Made by a program: the position numbers and the translations under genes
Shown: one piece after another, positions 59,219-62,086 of the stretch
Numbering within the stretch: the stretch's first letter is position 1
Layout: each line of letters opens with the position of its first letter
NCBI GenBank assembly: GCA_947497475.1
Contig: CANMGS010000006.1
Coordinates: 1-62,086 of the forward strand
DNA: 62,086 nucleotides
From: an uncultured Amylibacter sp.
Lineage (GTDB): Bacteria > Pseudomonadota > Alphaproteobacteria > Rhodobacterales > Rhodobacteraceae
Direction: 5' to 3'
Notes under the pieces: model-generated
Told to the model about the DNA's origin: nothing
The model's input: the letters and a program-made list of their open reading frames with translations, nothing else
The model's database searches: none

Positions 59219-60349
59219 CTAGCGTTTGAAATTGGCTGGAATGAACGGCAAGTCATGCACGGTTGCGGGCATACGTTTACCGCGCACCTCTGCAAAAACT
59301 TGCGTTCCTGTTTTAGAAAATTCAACTGGGACATACCCCATGGAAACTGGCCCTTCGAAAGAGGGTCCAAACCCACCTGAAGTAATCTCTCCGATTGGGC
59401 TGGCAGATGTTTCATCTGCAAAAAGGATTGTTCCTTGACGCATAGGTGCACGGCCCTCTGGCTTAATACCAACACGTTTATGATCGGCACCTTTTTCGAA
59501 TTGTGCCAGTATCGCATCTGCACCAATAAATCCGCCTTCGCGATCACCACCTGTACGGCGTGCTTTTTGGATTGCCCACTTTAAATCAGCCTCAACTGGC
59601 GTCGTGGTTGTATCAATATCGTTGCCATACAAACAAAGACCGGCTTCTAGGCGTAAACTGTCACGCGCGCCCAAACCAATTGGCGCAACCTCTTCCATTG
59701 CTAATAAAGCAGCAGCAACATCTGCAGCTTTATCATTTGGTACTGAAATCTCATATCCATCTTCGCCCGTATACCCAGACCGAGACACCCAGCATTCAGC
59801 GCCCATAATTTGTGTCGTCACCACATCCATAAAACGCATCGCAGCCACATCATCAGACAGACGCGACAACGCACCTTCAGAGGCTGGCCCTTGCAAAGCA
59901 ATCAACGCACGATCGGTGATCACCTCAACATCGCAACTGTCCACAAGATGCGCACGCATGTGAAGTATGTCTGCCTCTTTACAGGCAGCGTTCACCACCA
60001 AAAATAAATGGTCACCGCGATTGGCAACCATCAAGTCATCCAAAATACCGCCCTTATCGTTGGTGAAAAACGCATAACGCTGACGGCTTTCGCCCAGATC
60101 AGCAATATTCATTGGAACCAAGCGTTCTAATTCTAATGCCGCATCGCGCACATCGCCCGATTTCGCGCGAATAATCACCTGCCCCATATGGCTAACATCA
60201 AAAAGCCCTGCATGTTCACGCGTGTGAATATGCTCTTTCATAACGCCCATTGGATATTGAACAGGCATATCATAGCCCGCAAAAGGCACCATTTTGGCAC
60301 CAAGGTCTGTATGCATAGCATGCAGAGGTGTTTGTTTTAGATCAGCCAT
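59219..60349 (-). CDS. gcvT: Aminomethyltransferase (T-protein)
   Basis: The 376-residue protein has TPLHAMHTDLGAKMVPFAGYDMPVQYP and GLFDVSHMGQVIIRA at the N-terminus. It also has YAFFTNDKGGILDDLMVAN, YTGEDGYEISVP and GLGARDSLRLEAGLCLYGNDI. It moves the methylene group from H-protein to tetrahydrofolate and frees ammonia. AGGG lies shortly before the ATG at 60349. In-frame starts at 60376, 60412 and 60427 lie in or just below the glycine riboswitch and are unlikely. It is first in the gcvT-gcvH-gcvP operon. Confidence 0.97.
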   Translation of the reverse strand: MADLKQTPLHAMHTDLGAKMVPFAGYDMPVQYPMGVMKEHIHTREHAGLFDVSHMGQVIIRAKSGDVRDAALELERLVPMNIADLGESRQRYAFFTNDKGGILDDLMVANRGDHLFLVVNAACKEADILHMRAHLVDSCDVEVITDRALIALQGPASEGALSRLSDDVAAMRFMDVVTTQIMGAECWVSRSGYTGEDGYEISVPNDKAADVAAALLAMEEVAPIGLGARDSLRLEAGLCLYGNDIDTTTTPVEADLKWAIQKARRTGGDREGGFIGADAILAQFEKGADHKRVGIKPEGRAPMRQGTILFADETSASPIGEITSGGFGPSFEGPVSMGYVPVEFSKTGTQVFAEVRGKRMPATVHDLPFIPANFKR

Positions 60350-60399
60350 TGGGCACCCTATATTTAAATCCGCCATCGCGCGTTTGCGATGCTTAGGTG

Positions 60400-60563
60400 C
60401 CTCCTCTGTCATGGTGCCTGAGATCATTATCCCTTCGGCGGATGCATATGCATCTCTCTCCAGAGTTTTATAAAAACATCGGTCCTTTTGCCTGAGAGTT
60501 TCCGAGGCGGTTGCTCCTTCGGCCCTGACAATTTACATCTTGTCAGTGTCTCCCGATGTTTCC
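60400..60563 (-). ncRNA. Tandem glycine riboswitch upstream of gcvT
   Basis: Read on the minus strand, the first aptamer spans about 60563-60475. An 8-bp P1 stem (AACATCGG with CCGATGTT) encloses GGGAGAC, the core GCCGAAGGAGCAACCGCC and CTCTCAGGCAAAAGGACC, which are the conserved glycine-binding bases. After a short A/T linker, the second aptamer (about 60466-60400) shows ACTCTGGAGAGAG, CCGCCGAAGGG, TCTCAGGCACC and GACAGAGG, with a CTCTG/CAGAG P1. Two such domains in tandem are typical before gcvTHP, where glycine binding turns expression on. A CATCGC/GCGATG hairpin at 60374-60391 lies between the second aptamer and the gcvT ribosome site and may be part of the expression platform. Confidence 0.95.
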
Positions 60564-60831
60564 TATAAGAAACTTACTTGATTCTTACACCCCAGGCAAG
60601 TCGTATTTCAATCCTGCGGCGTCGTGTTTTCGTTGTTATTTTGCATTACCGCAGCATGAATGAAATTCATATTATCGTGATGACGTAACGTAGGTCGTAT
60701 AAATTAAGCGCTTTTAGATATGCGCACATCTTCCATTGAAAAACGCACATTGAACTTCCCCAAATCTACAGATTAAGGTCGGGCAAAGGCATAGCATTTC
60801 GCACAGCCACATGAATGACGGAAATACGAAA

Positions 60832-61707
60832 ATGACTGACGAAACATACGAACCACCTAAAGTCTGGACATGGGAACAAAACAATGGCGGTCAATTCGCC
60901 AACATCAACCGCCCCATCGCTGGCCCAACACATGACAAAGAACTACCAGTGGGCAAACACCCGATTCAATTACATTCACTAGCCACACCAAACGGTGTGA
61001 AAGTCACTGTGATGCTCGAAGAACTGCTAGCATTGGGCGAAAAAGGTGCTGAATACGATGCATACCTAATTAACATCGGTGAAGGCGATCAATTCAGCAG
61101 CGGTTTTGTGGACATCAATCCAAACTCAAAAATTCCTGCGATGATGGATCACAGCACAGATACACCAACGCGTCTGTTCGAATCTGGTTCAATCCTGCTG
61201 TATTTGGCCGAAAAATTCGGACACTTCATTCCAAAAGACCCAGCCAAACGCGCAGAATGCATGAACTGGTTGTTCTGGCAAATGGGCAGCGCCCCTTATT
61301 TGGGCGGCGGTTTCGGCCATTTTTACGCTTACGCGCCTTATAAAATGCAATACCCGATTGATCGTTTCACCATGGAAACGAAACGCCAGTTGGACGTGTT
61401 GGATCGTCACCTAGCCGACAATGAATACATGTGCGGCGATGAATACACGATTGCCGATATGGCGATTTTCCCTTGGTACGGCGCTGTGGTTCTTGACCTG
61501 ATCTATGACGCGGCAGAGTTCTTGGACGTAAAAAGTTACAAAAATCTACTGCGTTGGACAAAAATGATCGCTGAACGCCCCGCTGTTGTCCGCGGTAAAA
61601 TGGTAAACCGCGCATGGGGTGAGCCATCAAAACAATTGCGTGAACGCCACGACGCGAGTGATTTTGAAACAAAGACACAAGACAAACTGGAACCAGCAGC
61701 AGAATAA
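60832..61707 (+). CDS. yghU: Glutathione-dependent disulfide-bond oxidoreductase YghU-like
   Basis: The 291-residue protein runs MTDETYEPPKVWTWEQNNGG, FANINRPIAGPTHDKELPVGKHP and TPNGVKVTVMLEELL, closely like E. coli YghU from the first residue. FESGSILLYLAEKFG lies in the thioredoxin-like domain, and GDEYTIADMAIFPWYG in the helical domain. YghU is a nu-class glutathione transferase that binds two glutathiones and reduces organic disulfides or hydroperoxides. The ATG at 60832 has GGAA about 11 nt upstream and matches the family start, so the ATG at 60811 is less likely. It diverges from the gcv riboswitch. Confidence 0.95.
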   Translation: MTDETYEPPKVWTWEQNNGGQFANINRPIAGPTHDKELPVGKHPIQLHSLATPNGVKVTVMLEELLALGEKGAEYDAYLINIGEGDQFSSGFVDINPNSKIPAMMDHSTDTPTRLFESGSILLYLAEKFGHFIPKDPAKRAECMNWLFWQMGSAPYLGGGFGHFYAYAPYKMQYPIDRFTMETKRQLDVLDRHLADNEYMCGDEYTIADMAIFPWYGAVVLDLIYDAAEFLDVKSYKNLLRWTKMIAERPAVVRGKMVNRAWGEPSKQLRERHDASDFETKTQDKLEPAAE

Positions 61708-61715
61708 AACGGATA

Positions 61716-61735
61716 AGGGCAGCGTACGCTGCCCT
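61716..61735. terminator. Palindromic hairpin after yghU
   Basis: AGGGCAGCG is followed by TA and CGCTGCCCT, a perfect 20-base palindrome just after the yghU stop. The stem is long and GC-rich but lacks a T run, so it may terminate weakly or protect the mRNA 3' end. Confidence 0.5.
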
Positions 61736-61969
61736 AACCACTTTGACACCTTTGGCAGTGTATAAAACTTACGACGTCAAAAAATGGTTTACGGGTCTTA
61801 AGCGACTTTGGCAGGTTGTGATAAGAGATCACCTAAAGTGAACAGTTTCATAAGGTATAAGGGGTAACGCCCTTGTTCGGCATATAACCAACTCGGTGGC
61901 GCCACCTTTTATTATAATAGAGATAACACTTTATCCCTCGCACTACGGGTTAGTAGCGGGGTCATTGGT
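61736..61969. other. Non-coding region before the right-edge gene
   Basis: No gene is supported in these 234 bases. CTTTGGCAG occurs twice (61748 and 61806 region). GGTGGCGCCACC at 61895-61906 is a perfect palindrome followed by TTTTATTATA. The distance to the next start leaves room for a structured leader, but I recognise no known RNA family. Confidence 0.35.
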
Positions 61970-62086
61970 ATGTCTAAATCAAAGAATGCTTTAACGTCCG
62001 CTATGGGGGCAAAGCTGCCGTTCATATATGCCATAAAATTGGCTAAGTTTTATTTCATATTAGGTTTATTATATTTAGTTAAAGGT
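61970..62086 (+). CDS. Start of an unidentified, probably membrane protein (truncated by the window)
   Basis: From the ATG at 61970, 39 codons are open to the right edge. They read MSKSKNALTSAMGAKLPFIY and continue with a hydrophobic, aromatic-rich segment (FYFILGLLYL) that could be a membrane helix. GGGG lies about 9 nt before the ATG. Nothing more can be said; the frame may also be spurious. Confidence 0.4.
   Translation, partial: MSKSKNALTSAMGAKLPFIYAIKLAKFYFILGLLYLVKG

Noticed and set aside
60350-60427. Longer gcvT reading frame starting at 60427, 60412 or 60376
   Set aside because: The added bases lie in the glycine riboswitch and its downstream hairpin. The ATG at 60349 has a ribosome site and fits family length.

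Overview
The window reads as a chromosomal segment of an alphaproteobacterium of the Rhodobacteraceae / marine Roseobacter type. The basis is gene content and order: hflK-hflC-DUF2065-degP, purA-DUF2842, secG-pyrG, hisB-hisH-hisA-hisF-hisE, glutaryl-CoA dehydrogenase, Hint_2-domain RTX proteins and gcvTHP. The DNA looks moderately AT-rich for that family, which hints at a low-GC marine lineage. That is an inference by eye; no composition was computed. I see no tRNA, rRNA, IS element, prophage or CRISPR array.

Layout. The left edge (1-228) is the N-terminus of ftsY, with a pure hexamer microsatellite encoding Glu-Pro repeats. Positions 343-9900 hold a secreted SLT-SPOR lytic transglycosylase, a lone NuoE/NuoF-like fused flavoprotein, an AlkB-type alkane hydroxylase paired with a small exported protein, xseA, purD coupled to a bestrophin, and a ferredoxin coupled to a VCBS-like periplasmic protein. 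Positions 9931-16032 look like one long minus-strand run (rpiA-gor-hflK-hflC-DUF2065-degP) for redox balance and envelope protein quality control. Positions 16230-30478 are mostly housekeeping (sdaA, thiamine pyrophosphokinase, purA, ycaQ, secG, pyrG, gloA, rluE). Among these sit a secreted esterase, a DUF2235 hydrolase, a LysE exporter, an AraC regulator and an exported phosphatase-like protein.

Positions 30679-34857 encode a 1392-residue RTX protein ending in a Hint domain. To its right are an IclR regulator, a TerB-like protein, a fatty acid desaturase overlapping a PhnD-like binding protein without signal peptide, and gcdH. Positions 39545-46667 form an amine/amino-acid catabolism block: GATase, PuuA-like ligase, PuuB-like oxidase, DegT-type aminotransferase, LysR regulator and DadA-like dehydrogenase.

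The histidine cluster (48962-54703, minus strand) is broken in two places. A second Hint-domain protein lies between hisA and hisF, and a DUF2147 gene on the opposite strand lies between hisA and a MOSC gene that is coupled to hisH. An orphan ABC binding protein follows. Then comes the glycine cleavage operon gcvT-gcvH-gcvP, preceded by a clear tandem glycine riboswitch (about 60400-60563, minus strand). The right end holds a YghU-type glutathione transferase and the start of an unidentified, probably membrane, protein.

The items most worth a second look are the pair of Hint-domain proteins that share a conserved tail after the Hint domain, the triplicated module in the smaller one, the interruption of the his operon, the desaturase/PhnD-like overlapping pair, and the exported phosphatase-like protein with an atypical active-site loop. 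No clearly new multi-gene system is evident.
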